Origin: Gracilaria domingensis
Taxonomy: Eukaryota > Rhodophyta > Florideophyceae > Gracilariales > Gracilariaceae
Length of the DNA stretch: 64,000 nt
NCBI GenBank assembly: GCA_022539475.1
Contig: VCMS01000285.1
Coordinates: 1-64,000 of the forward strand
Direction of reading: 5' to 3'
Shown: positions 51,450 through 62,943 of the stretch, one piece after another
Layout: every line of letters begins with the position of its first letter
Numbering within the stretch: the first letter of the stretch is position 1
The notes under the pieces: generated by a model
Told to the model about the DNA's origin: nothing
The model's database searches: none
The model's input: the letters and a program-made list of their open reading frames with translations, nothing else
Program-made: the position numbers and the translations under genes

Positions 51450-52604
51450 GATGCCGAGAGTGACGCCCGGATGGAACTCAGCTTCCGCTCCCCGACTGGG
51501 CTCATCTCCCCTTGAGGTGGATGCATACCCTGGCACGGAGTCGAACTGATGAGTTGCTGGGTGGTATGATTGGCTGCCTGTCACTAGGCAACTTCTTGTA
51601 GCTTTGTAAGCGAAGCTCTTCGCTCTTTCAGCCACAGTGTTGCATGGCATGCGCTGCTGACTGGAATGGGTCTATCGATAAATGTATCATTTGTGTTGCG
51701 TAAGACTTAGGAGTAGAAGTCTGTGGTGTACGTCGCTCTGACTCGTAAACAGTCAAACATGTAATCAGTATCAATTTGTTCTTGCCAAGTCAGGGTGAAA
51801 CTGGCTTGGCAAGGGACCGCTGGAAAAGCCTCCCAGCTTCTAGTAGGCCAACTTGACTGGAGCAGCAAGCTCCACGGCAAAGTGTGTCCAGTTGGGCGCT
51901 CCGACAGTGCCCTACACAGAGAAGGCACTGTACCTTCAGCACCATATGATCAATTGTTTCAGGCTTGTGCGCGGCTGTAGCACTAATCAACAAACCAACG
52001 ACATTGGTTGTCATCAGAAATCAGGAAGAATGTAAATTTGAAAGGTCGTGAAGCCATCGGAGATGATTGTGAACAAAACTCACACATGTTGCTTTTACCC
52101 CCGTAAGCCAAACAACAGACAACTGATCGACTTCGACAGGAATCTAGACAGGATTTGTCTCAGCTTTCTGCCGCGCGCCCCCTGTCCTTATTCTCAACTT
52201 TATGGCTTTGGTGCGGCTCGAGTTTCCTGGAGTTGATTGTATCAGTGAATATCGATTGCTTATGATGGTGCCTTTTGTGCGCTCTTGCCAGCGACATCTT
52301 TTCCCGACGCAGTACGACGGTACCGGTGTTGTCAAATCGGGCCCCGTCTGCACGGTGTTTTTACCAGAACAGCTCTAGATCGGATTAGATTTGCAAAACG
52401 CTCTGCATCATCAGAGCTTTTCTATCATCGGTCATAGAAACATCTTACTGTAATTTTAGAATATCTGCGTAGCGCCAATCCATCACACGTATGTGAAAGA
52501 TGTATTCTTATACCTTACATGCGAATGCTAACATTCTTCCTTCTATCGGCCGCGTCCACATCGATGAAGCTAGCAGCATTGCAGCACAATCCTAATATCC
52601 ATGC
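51450..52604. other. Intergenic region
   Basis: No supported gene. A hairpin (CTTGCCAAG at 51781-51789 with its complement at 51804-51812) and an AGTGCC/GGCACT pair near 51908-51930 are visible. Confidence 0.5.
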
Positions 52605-53318
52605 TCAACACGGTCGACAGCACGAAAGAGGAGGTGGAATAATGCGAGCCGCGGCACCAGTTAAAAACGAACAGGCTCCACAGCAAGTGCCAAACGGATT
52701 CCCGATGATGAAGAACACGCGAATTACTTCTTCCACACAAACTGTCAGCTCTAAATCGTCCGCCGTTGAAATCCACGGAATTGGAAAGACGGGATCACCA
52801 CAACTGGTAGCGTTAGCTGGTATGGTTGCCCTGTACGTAATTCGCGAGCCAAGAAGCTCGTCGAATTCCGAAAGCAGCAGAACGGCAGAATCGATATCGG
52901 GACGGATTTCGCCTTGAGCATTGGTGCAGTTTAAAGGAGGCCTCCCGTCTGCATTACACCCGCCAGGGTTAACACAGGTTATGATCTGGAATGATGGAGG
53001 TTCAGTCGACTGCTCATGTTCATCAAACAGGGAGTCGTCGGAAGGTGCCGGGAACAGGGGCTCTCCGGAAGGGAACAGATCGATGTCCAATTGAGATTCT
53101 GCGGAAGCAAACAGACCGTCCTGCAGCGGCTCAAGGGAGGGAAACGGAGCGTCCAACACCGGCTCTGACAAAAGGAACAGATCGCCCGACAGCGGCCTAC
53201 TGGAAGGTGTTGCACATGGGGGCGGAAATGGGATGGTGGACGTGGCTGGGCGAGAGAGCGTATCTGCGAACGCAAGTGAAAAGATGGAAAGGATAGTGAC
53301 GGTGCCCAGCGTCATCAT
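52605..53318 (-). CDS. Secreted protein with conserved Cys-rich tail (paralogue B)
   Basis: The protein has 237 residues; ATG 53318 and 53315 are adjacent. The signal peptide is at 1-18 (MMTLGTVTILSIFSLAFA). A Pro/Ser/Leu/Glu linker to about residue 105 carries short imperfect repeats of the type (F/L)(P)S.EPL.D. The conserved domain follows: FQIITC, SAVLLLSEFDELLGSRITYRA, PWISTADD, NPFGTCCGACSF and PPPLSCCRPC at the end. It is about half identical to the gene at 48243 over the last 140 residues, while the linkers differ freely. A TTTAAAACG word about 100 bp upstream may be the TATA element. The GT23-like gene lies between the two paralogues. Confidence 0.7.
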   Translation of the reverse strand: MMTLGTVTILSIFSLAFADTLSRPATSTIPFPPPCATPSSRPLSGDLFLLSEPVLDAPFPSLEPLQDGLFASAESQLDIDLFPSGEPLFPAPSDDSLFDEHEQSTEPPSFQIITCVNPGGCNADGRPPLNCTNAQGEIRPDIDSAVLLLSEFDELLGSRITYRATIPANATSCGDPVFPIPWISTADDLELTVCVEEVIRVFFIIGNPFGTCCGACSFLTGAAARIIPPPLSCCRPC

Positions 53319-55651
53319 TATGTTGGAGAAATGCGGTCGATGGATTGGACGTTGAAGACGTCAATAACACACCCTTTCTGGTTCCAAGATGAGATGAGAT
53401 AGAGAGAATTGCGTTTTAAAGCTGTTGAGCATTGGGGGTTAGTGACATTTGCAACAGTACCGTCGGTACAGTATACCGTGGTATTGGACCCTTCTCAACG
53501 CTGCAAGGCTGCATTCGGCACGAAACTTTCTCGCCGATGCAACCTGTTCGGCTATCTCTAGATTCTGTGACACGGGGGTTGGCTCCCCTCGTCTTGAACT
53601 CGCACCGGATTTGGACTTGACGTCAGTCACCGCTGATCTTCTTTGTGGAGGGCAGGCAGCTGTTCGCAGTTGTATACGTTTGTAGCATTACAGTTATTGC
53701 CTTCGTGTATTCTTCTGTAAAGTTGCTTCGTCACGTAGTTCGGAAATACACGTACATGTGGAAGTCACGCGGTGTTACAAATATCTTCTCACAATCACAA
53801 CTTTCGCCTTTCCTAGTACACGTGTAGTGCATCGATTTGGCAAGGAATGTGCTGCCGTCCATGACTGCTGTCCAAAGCAGTTTGGTTGGGGAAAGAGGGC
53901 ATCTTACCGGTAGATAGGGCGCCTAGCTACAGGTAGCGTTATAAATTCTAATTTTGGAACATACCAAATCAATGCCGTGTCACGGCGGCAAGGATGCCAA
54001 AGCCAAAGGAAGTGCTGCCTGTCTGCTTTTTTAGTTTGCATTGCGCTCGCAGAACAAGGTTGAAAATGTGTAATTCTAGATTCGGATTTTCCGTCCCAAC
54101 CCGATTCGATCGAAATTGCTTGGGCAATTACAAGGAGATCCAGATTGATTTGATTGTTTTTTGTTTTAGCAAACAAACTCTCATACATCGGGGTTTGCCG
54201 AACCTTTCCTTGAGGAAAATACACCAATTTCGCCATTTACTGCTCTCTCCGGTACAGCAATGCGACTGCGAGTGCGCATGTGGAAATTCGAGCCATCGCA
54301 ACACGTGGAGCGCATGGTGGCGGATCAAACACTTCCTTGGCGGCCATTGATTGGCGTACAATCGGGCGCAAATGTACGATGCTCGCGTTGTTTTCGTGCC
54401 GGCGCGACAAGTGTGCCTATAATTTCTTCGGGATACGAGCAACCGCCTTCCGTTGCACCCGTTGCACTCCAGTGAATCACTCTTCCGCGTTCTTTCTGCG
54501 CTTGCGCCAGAAGCGCCTCGGCCGTCATCTTCGCGAATTGCGTGAAGTTTGTCCAGTTCCTATCGCATTTGCTCGGCAAAGAGCACGGCCCTCTCTGCTG
54601 TTTTCCATCTCCCGCTCTGACGCCTGTATCGCCCCCCTGGCCGTTCTCTGCGTGTGCGCCGTCTTGGTCGCCGCATGCTTTGCCAACTGCTACTCAGCTA
54701 GGTTCAATACAGTGTGCTAAAATCGAAGTATATCGGTCGCCCGGCGGACGATGATCACAACAAACTGTTCAGCAAATACTCCGGAGTTATTCAGATTGAA
54801 AATGGCTGTTCTGAATGGCAGCACGCTTGCCGTCACTGTCAGGTAGCTTGTCTGTCTGTAAGCGTACCGGTGTCGCGGCATCTCGTGACCACGTACGACG
54901 TGTGAAATGTCGATAAAAGGTGGGAAAGCTGATGGTAGCGTTCAAAGACGTTTCATTTGTTTGGTTGAGATTCTCAACTTGAGAAGTAGGATTGGGTGTG
55001 TGCACGTTAAAAAGATACGTGCCGGCAGCCACGTAGTGCTTGCGTACTTCAAGAGGCACAAAAGCCCGGTGTACGTAAGCGTTACGTGACCCCTGCCCTT
55101 GGCACATTTGGCAACTTGTTCCTGGCGATGCCAACTGTACCTGGAAAACGAAATGGCCGAATTCTGTCAATCACGGACAGATACCTCTACTAGCGCAGCA
55201 TGAGATGCTTCCAGCACAAAATTACGTATCAGCAGAATGCTAACATAGCGGTTCAAGTTCTTATTGACCATGAAAAACGGAGGGAAGGTAACCCTTACCA
55301 CCAAGACGTTCTCTCAACCTCGGAACAGAGGGCTCCAGCATTTTCGATCCAGGGCATTTCGAGCTCCGCTGCCCTCACGTCCGGTGGGTTCCTGCAGCTT
55401 CAAGTGAATGATGTTCTAGGGTATTTCGAGGTCGGTAATTGGTCGCATGTTGAGCGTTAGACAAAGAATTAGTTCTCTAACATTTTCACAACTATGGAGA
55501 AAACTGGGTGACAAGATATACACGAATATTTCTTACGGTACCTTGACGAGCTCTCTGCTATACAATCTTAATATCAGAACGGCCCTCAGCAAGCTCGCGC
55601 CTCCGGTCTCATTCACCGCATGAATTTTCTTTTGCTTCATGACTCAACCTT
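53319..55651. other. Intergenic region without a supported gene
   Basis: A 2.3 kb stretch. The minus-strand frame at 54325-54579 (CDRNWTNFTQFAKMTAEALL) looks moderately coding but has no ATG, and neighbouring frames suggest shifts, so it may be a decayed exon. The plus-strand frame ending at 54720 finishes in a hydrophobic Cys-rich stretch. Nothing else is seen. Confidence 0.35.
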
Positions 55652-57103
55652 ATGGCAATTCGCACCAACATAAGCGTGAGCGTCTTCAACATTATCCGAT
55701 ACCTCATATTGACAATTGTACTGGACGTCATCGTGCGAAAGAATCTTGACAGTTTTGAACACTTCCGTCGTCGCTTAAGCCTTTATCGCGGACATTCGGT
55801 CTCCGTCGCAGGCCATCGTATAGACAGGTATAATGCGCTCAGGAAACTAAAGCCTGGCCGACTTCTATCAGGCTCGGTGCTCCTGTTGGTTACTGGCCTG
55901 GCATATACTGCGGAGCTTGCTCTCGAATACGCAGTAGACTCAATGGCCACTCGCTACGCCATTCCGGGTACTGTGACCCGTGTGGAACAAAAGCCCGGCA
56001 TTTGCTTTCGGGATGAGCATCTCACAAGTGGAAACGCTCTGGACATAGCATTCATCGCCGAACAATGTGTCATATTGGAAGGCAGCACATACCGGCTGTA
56101 CCGCCCCCTCTGGGTGCAATCAACCAGTGAGAACGATAGAGTCAATGACGATGGATTTCGGGTGTTGTGCGAAGCAGTCGAAGACAACTTATTGTTTGAA
56201 GGCGACGGTATCTACAGTCCTTTTACCACAAGCAAGACATCTCCAGAAGCGCTCGAGCTAATTCAGAAGCTCAGCGAGAACTCGTACAAGACAGTTGGAG
56301 ATATATGGCTCGCGCTGATCGTGGTGAATGTCAGTTCCAGAGACACATTTCGGACATTCTCCTTTTCGACGCCGTCGGAGCAGTTTTCTGCATCATTCTT
56401 CTTTGTGAATATCTCCGGAAGCTCTGTGCAATGCATGGGCTTCACAGCCGGCCTTCAAAGCCAAGACACGTTGATGGTGCAAGTGGTGGGCTGCTTGAAT
56501 GGTTTCGATGAAAACAGTTCGCTCGTGCTCACTTACGGTTCGAGCTTTGTTGAGCTGTCATCTGACCTCGATGCTGGTGGTCTCAGAGATGAGTGGAGCA
56601 CGCTAGTGTCGTTTGAGATTCGCACTCGCGTTCCGATGTACTTCAAGGGAATAAGAATAGAGGGATCCAACTCTCGAGCGAACGCGGAAGGGTATTTCGC
56701 GCTTCTTGCGCGTGCCTTTCCGCAAGACGTGATCAACCTCAACAAATACGCCATTCTTTATCGATTTTGCGACGAAATTACCTTGCCCGTTAAGAATGGC
56801 ACATCGTGGAAGGAGGATTACGAATTCGCGAGCTCTGAAGCTCGAGTGACGGCGACAGTGGAAGAATGGGCGATCGTGTTAGCGGCTTGCTGGGTGGTGG
56901 TGATGACGGCGGCACACTTTTTAGTCACGTTTGTGGCAGCTTGGAAGAACATGCCCGACCACGTGCTCGGAGAACAAAATATTTTGCAACGATGGGCAGA
57001 AGAGAAAGATCCGGACCACACGAAAGGAAAGTCGGAGGCGTTCTTGTCAGTCGAAGGAGGATCAAAGTGTGGGCGTATTACTGCAACTCTGAAGCGAATA
57101 TGA
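55652..57103 (+). CDS. Multi-TM protein with large ectodomain (family member 3)
   Basis: The protein has 483 residues from ATG 55652. Hydrophobic segments occur near residues 9-27 (FNIIRYLILTIVLDVIV) and 70-95 (LLSGSVLLLVTGLAYTAELAL). A roughly 300-residue domain follows with about seven Cys and several N-glycosylation sites, then a strong membrane helix at about 408-432 (WAIVLAACWVVVMTAAHFLV) and a charged tail that begins MPDHVLGEQNILQRWAEE. The order of segments and the post-membrane MP(N/D)...L...WA motif match the pair at 25935 and 28149, but overall identity is low. It is probably a distant member of the same surface protein family. Confidence 0.7.
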   Translation: MAIRTNISVSVFNIIRYLILTIVLDVIVRKNLDSFEHFRRRLSLYRGHSVSVAGHRIDRYNALRKLKPGRLLSGSVLLLVTGLAYTAELALEYAVDSMATRYAIPGTVTRVEQKPGICFRDEHLTSGNALDIAFIAEQCVILEGSTYRLYRPLWVQSTSENDRVNDDGFRVLCEAVEDNLLFEGDGIYSPFTTSKTSPEALELIQKLSENSYKTVGDIWLALIVVNVSSRDTFRTFSFSTPSEQFSASFFFVNISGSSVQCMGFTAGLQSQDTLMVQVVGCLNGFDENSSLVLTYGSSFVELSSDLDAGGLRDEWSTLVSFEIRTRVPMYFKGIRIEGSNSRANAEGYFALLARAFPQDVINLNKYAILYRFCDEITLPVKNGTSWKEDYEFASSEARVTATVEEWAIVLAACWVVVMTAAHFLVTFVAAWKNMPDHVLGEQNILQRWAEEKDPDHTKGKSEAFLSVEGGSKCGRITATLKRI

Positions 57104-57329
57104 GATCAGAGCGATCCCGAGACTGAATTGCATTTGTAATTGCTTGGTGCTCATCACGGGACTGTGAGTAGACATAGACTAGACCGAAGTAAGTATTATG
57201 ACTTTTTGCTCTTAAGATACAGTTATGTATAAAAATGCACTTTTTTGCTGGATGATATATGTATATGTAATGGTAGAAATCTTTTTATTTGTAGATAAAT
57301 GCTCCCACAAAATTATATACAACAAGTAC

Positions 57330-58249
57330 CAGGGCCGTATTTGTGACTATATTTTTGACCAAGTCGAAAAGTCAAAGTCACTCAATAAAATTCGTAGTCA
57401 GTCATATTTAGTCACATATTTTTTGCCCTTTTTCTAAGAGTGATTGCCTAGAAATTAAACTGCACTGCTCTTGATTTGAGATATATAAGTATTATTGTTT
57501 CACTTGGGTACAGCTCCATGAGCGATCTTTACTGTTTTGATGTCGGTGAGAGTGTCTCAGTAAACACTAAAAAACACCAGCTCGACTACAAAGTAATCTA
57601 GCTACACGAGCATCTAGAAGATGCGTCATGTCCCTTTTAAAGAGCTACAGGCGATAGTGGGTGGGAAAAAAGACAGATCTCTGAAAGACCCTTCGTCGTA
57701 GTCGCAAAAGGTTGTGATGAATTGATGCTGGTTAGAATTAACTGCCCGCTGCCGATTCGACGACTTCCATAAGTACAGAACTGGCAGCGGGCAGAAAAAG
57801 CAAAGATTCAGTCACAGATCCCAAATTTTCCAATAAATCTACTTCCTCGTCCGGAAAATCGATACATATCAGCTTGTTTTGGCTCTAACGACGTATAGGC
57901 GTTCTAAAGAATGTTAATTCAAACTTCAAAGTTCTTAAAAACTTTCAAAAAATGAGCAAGAAATTGAAAACGAAGGCAAATGTAATCAGAAAAAGGGATA
58001 ACTTACCGACTAGTTAACTAGGAAAATTATTTTCAGTGAAAACAAAACCAAAACTTAACTTGAAAACCATTTAAGCTATTACGTTGCACAGCTGTAAGAT
58101 TATGAGAGGATATGAGTACGACACGTGTCTTCGTAGCTCAGTGTACTGTAAATAACTAAATATGACTAAAGGTTTGTTGCATATGCTACTCAATCAGTCA
58201 TTAGTTATTTGTATTTCTATAAAGTCAGACAGTCACAAATACGGACCTG
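57330..58249. mobile_element. hAT-like non-autonomous element with 8-bp target duplication
   Basis: The left end CAGGGCCGTATTTGTGACT and the reverse complement of the right end CAGGTCCGTATTTGTGACT form 19-bp terminal inverted repeats with one mismatch. The flanking octamers are ACAAGTAC (57322-57329) and ACAAGCAC (58250-58257), an 8-bp duplication with one change. CAGGG-type ends with 8-bp duplications are the signature of hAT elements. The 920-bp interior is AT-rich, has no long frame, and contains an inner hairpin (CTGCCCGCTGCC at 57742, complement ending 57794). It is thus a deletion derivative or MITE mobilised in trans. Confidence 0.8.
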
Positions 58250-60833
58250 ACAAGCACAATCACTATATTATAGCTCGCCGAAACAACGGTAGCTCTACAA
58301 GACCAAATGGTGACGTTTCGGTCCTCTGGCCACGTGTGTCTACTGTGCCACGTGAGACGCTCAAGCAAAGGCATGGCAAGGACTAATTAGTTTATTTTCG
58401 TTAATTTAGAATTAATATTTACTAGGTAGTGTAGATATGTGACCGGGGTGGTGCACCACAAATGCACCTCCCGGTGGCCCACGTGGCACTAGGTCCGTGA
58501 GAGCCGGAGGGGCGCTCAGGTGTACTCAACCCCCGAGACGCCAACCTCCCACACCAAATTGTAGTGCAACGCGATTGCGGGACTCCTTCGCTGATGCGAT
58601 TCATAACATGCACAGCGATGCCGGGAGATGGTGACACACAGTATGAGTAACTGGTGAGATCAGCCCATTCTTGGGTATACTTCATATTAGGATTAGTGTT
58701 ATGAGGCGCACGGCTTAGCCGGTGGGTCACACACGTGTGGGAAGTTTGCACCCATTAGTTGGGGTATTTTAGATGTTTATTCTAGATATTTTCGCTACAC
58801 CGCTTGACAGTAGGTTGGCACTCTACACTACTTAGTAGGTTGAGCTGCACCCATTGTCAGGGAAGTAAACGGACCAACCGAGTGTTCGGCTCTGATGTTT
58901 CACCCTTGGTGACCGATATCCTCCTCCCGGAGAGTCGACACCTTGTGCAGGGTTCATCATCCGCCTCGCGGCATCATTAACACCACTACCGCTTTCGCGT
59001 GTTTACTTTGTGTGTGTTTTCTTTATTTCGGTCCCTGTTATACAGGTAGCACTACTTGGTGTACCGGTGCATACCGTTCGTGGCTCGACACACTCGCGTG
59101 GGTTACTACCGCTCTCGCGTGTCATCGCCACACTCGTGGGTACCGTGTGCTACACACGTGACGCTACTGCCGACTTGTGTCGTGTGCTCTCTACCGCTGG
59201 ACGCGTCTCCTTCGCCGCTTCGCTCCCTCCATTACTTGGGAAGGGTCGACCCCGGTCTTACACCCGGCATTGCCGTGTCGTACCTGTGGGAGCGCTCTAC
59301 TGCTGTGCTCGCCTCTTGAGAAAGGGTCTGAACCGCTTTTGCGTGTCTTTCCCCATCGCTGGGTTTTGCACAACACAAATGGTAAAAGCAAGCACCAACT
59401 AGGCTAATTCGACACCAGTTCGGTTCTACAGTCACCAATTGGTAAGTCTAGTAGTCCTCTAATAGTTTTGCTGACCTCGAGGGTTAAACGTGTTTGCTGC
59501 ACACCAGTGCAGACGTATGTACCACTTGGTCACCGTGCAATATAGACAACTGCGGGTGCTGCCGACCTATTAGGTGTCACGCGTTTCACTCCTCCGCAGG
59601 GTCGAGCCCACGCAGGGCTCCCTACAAGCAGCTCGCACCGATCTGTTTTACCACAAATTTTGGTCTCCCGACTTAGACTTTGTGAATTACCAAGTGGTTT
59701 TGGAAAGGGAGGATTTGGAAGTCACGAGATACCTGAGTGGTTTGGTTCTCGTTGCTGAAGCAATTTACGTCGACACCAGTTATTTAAATGGAGAAACGAG
59801 GCGTGCGTCACCCGAAAAAGGCGCCGAGCGCTCCACCAAGTGACCACTCCGTACGAGGTTCAGTGTCCTATCCGGTGTTGGATAACCCGGAGGACCTGAT
59901 TCGGAAGGAACGCCCACCGAGGGGAAAGAAGGTAGATCGAGAGGCTGGGGGCTTCTCGTGTAGTGCAATGACCCCGGGAACTCCAGCCTCGCTCGTGCTG
60001 CTAATCGCAGATGTGCCGGTATGCCGGAATGGTGCCTCAGATGGTGGGGATAGGGTAGCCTTTCGTGGGAGAATGTTTATTTGTTGGCCTGGTTGTGGGC
60101 ACATCAGGTGTCCACGTGGTGGATATTGCCGCTTTCGCGGATTGCCCCTTTGAGCCGACGGGGCACGGTACACGTGTGTGGCTGTGGCCGGATGTGTGCC
60201 GGGATATTTGTTTGATTAGATACTGTAGTGATCCCTACTTAAGGGCCGGCCGACTGGCCATCCTTCTGGGAAGTAAAGTCAACCGAGTGTTCGGCTCTAA
60301 GTCTATCGCCCGCACGCGACCGCGACTCTTCGGAGAGCGTCCGTGTCGAATACGGCAGTGCTTATCCGCCTCGCGTCTCTGAGGAGCCACCGTTTACATA
60401 CGGACATTGTCGTTTATTTTGGTGTCTTGTTTTGTTCTTGTTTTTCCCGTTCTTACGGCTGTTCTCCGCCCGGTTATCAGGTTATTATTTCTTTTGCTTT
60501 GTTTCTCCTTTTCTTTTCCCTTCTATTACAGGGCCTGTGTCCGTATACACGGCTCTTTTCCTTCGTTTGCCCCTACATTTGCCCGCACTGCTGTCTCGGA
60601 TCTTCCACATCTGTGGCTGGTCTTTCCCCCCGACCTCCGTCTGTAAGTCAGGAACGGGTCGCCCGGAGTTACGCCCGGCACGTGTCGACCCCATCGGAGG
60701 GCTCTTCCGCTGCGCCACCCCTCACAGGGAGCAAGGCTGAACTCCTTGAGTGCTTCCGCGTATGCGGCTGGTTTTTGTCCGTTCGCGTCACGGTTTTGCA
60801 CTACACCTCGACCCTTTCCTGGGCTGACCAAGT

Positions 60834-62321
60834 GGACGGAGAAGCAAGCTCCGCAACGGAGGAGCCCGCTCCTGTAACAACCCCAGTGGTAGACCAAATA
60901 GATGTGCCAGTCGGGCCGCGACTGGACCTGGACGAGGTCACCCGAGTGGTAGTTGAGCGAGCCTCCCAGGAGGTCCTCGACAAGGTACCCGTGGTGGTGT
61001 TACAGTACCTAGAGAACGAGGTACGAGGACACATTGACCGATTGGTTATGCTGGCTCTGCAGAGGCAGGGGGCCAAGCTTCAACCTGAGATGGTAGCCCA
61101 GGCCGCCTTCATGAAGCATGCTTCCTTGCCAGCTGTAGATCCACGAAACCACTTGGTACTCTCCATCCTACCCTTCGTACACAACCGATTGGTGAAGGAT
61201 TTATCGACCGCATGGGGAAAGAAGCAGAGCCTCCGGGCATGGAGGGCCCGAGGTACGTATACCTCCCTCAACCCACTGGTGTAGCTCCGTCAGGACCACG
61301 TGGTGGAGACCCTGATGGAGATTCGTCGAGCTCAGGAGACGAGCGTCGACGTAAACCAAATGGTGAGAAGAAGAAAACCAAAAGGGGAAAGAGAAAGAGT
61401 CGCCGGTCGGACTCGGACTCTTCGTCCTCAGACACCGATTCGGATTCGTCAGGAGACGACCGTAAAGGTTCACGACGCAAGAGGAAGGACTCTGGCCAGA
61501 AGAAAGGAAAGAATGCCCGCAAGGGTAAGACCGAAAGATACAATGATTCGGACTCAACTTCCGACGAAGAGACTGACCTAGAGGTGCTTACACCGCTCAA
61601 CAATTTATTCACCAAAGCGGTTGACTATCGTACCTATAGATTGGAGAACAGACAGGCTGAGTATACCAAAGAGGTAGCTCAGAAGATAATGAAGCATCAT
61701 AGGAAGCTTCGTTTCCAACTGGGTGAGACTCGCTTTAGCGGGGATGACCCTATTGCTATCATTGATTTCCTTCAAAGGTTCAAGATCGCTTGTGACCAGA
61801 ATGGGTTTTCAGAGGCAGCTGCCATGTGGTTGTTTCAATTCTAGCTAACTGGTCAAGCTGGAGCGTTGCTCCATAGCCGCCTCCAAGCGAACACCATGGC
61901 GGTGGACGAAGACCAAACGGAAATGTTGACGACATACCCACAGGTAGTCAACTTCATACTGGAAACCTATGCAACCGATGAGGGTATTCAGGAGGCGTAC
62001 GCAGAGGTGCTTGCGTACCGTCAGCGCGCGGGACCAACCGAATTGGAATTCGCTCGCTCCCTATGGGCATTAGCCTCCAGCTGTGGAAGCGTCTTTACTA
62101 CCAAAAGGTTGAAATCGATGTACGCCGACAACGTGGCGAAGTCTATCCAATTACAGGTTCGCAACTACCTAGCTACCAACCGCACGGTCGACTACAACGC
62201 ACTAGCCCGCCATGCACAGGGACTAGGCGACACCGTTCGGTCAGGGGCAGGAAAGACTCCGCACCACTTGGCAAACCATCGAAGGAGAAAGGAAAAACCA
62301 GGCGGTCAGTGTTTGACGTAG
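60834..62321 (+). pseudogene. gag-like region of the retroelement
   Basis: A first frame (to 61284) encodes an acidic N-terminus and a helical stretch (RVVVERASQEVLDKVP). A shifted frame (61212-62321) carries a long Lys/Arg/Ser/Asp tract (KKKTKRGKRKSRR...DSDSSSS). It then has the capsid-type block FSGDDPIAIIDFLQRFKIAC, typical of Ty3 gag. This frame is cut by one in-frame TAG at 61842-61844 but continues sensibly afterwards (LTGQAGALLHSRL). Lesions: a frameshift near 61212-61284 and the nonsense codon. Confidence 0.65.
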
Positions 62322-62902
62322 AGGAAGAGGAGACCACTACGGATGAGGCATCCACACAATATGCCTCCCACGGTCACCCAGTCCACTTGGTGCACGCACA
62401 ACCGACAACTCGATCGCACGGTAACATCTCCTGGTCCAGCTCGCTATCCAGCGAGCCCCCCTCGAGGCAAACCTCAGCTCCCCCATCACAGGTATCCGTA
62501 CCGGTCAGCCCGGTTCTAGCGGTGCCATTCAACCAATATGGTGATAGAGGACCACCCCCGCAACAACGGAGTGCAGTACCCACGGGAGGTCGTCCCCAAT
62601 CGCGCGCGTCGTCGCTCGCGATGAAGGACCCCACCACCGGTAATCTCCTCTGTTGGTTCTGTTTGTCGCCTCATCACTTGGAAACAGCGTGCCCAAACGT
62701 GGCTCCACAGAACAGGAACGCTCTCCTCACTGCTCGCCAGCAGAACCACCAGGATATATTTGGGCCCACGGCGCGGAGCGCAGACAGGGGACACGCAAAT
62801 GCGCGACCCAACGCAGCCACACCTCATCAGGTACACATCATTACGGAGCAGGACCAAACGGATCCCGCCCCGCAGGCGGAAAACGCCGAACAGTTGGGAT
62901 AG
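62280..62902 (+). pseudogene. Nucleocapsid-like region with CCHC zinc knuckle
   Basis: After a shift near 62280 a new frame carries a Ser/Pro/Gln-rich linker and the knuckle CWFCLSPHHLETAC, a correct C-x2-C-x4-H-x4-C arrangement (62653-62694). The frame ends at 62902. Confidence 0.7.
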
Positions 62903-62943
62903 AGGCCTTCCCCAAATGTCCGGAGACGGAAGGCCTTCCAGAA

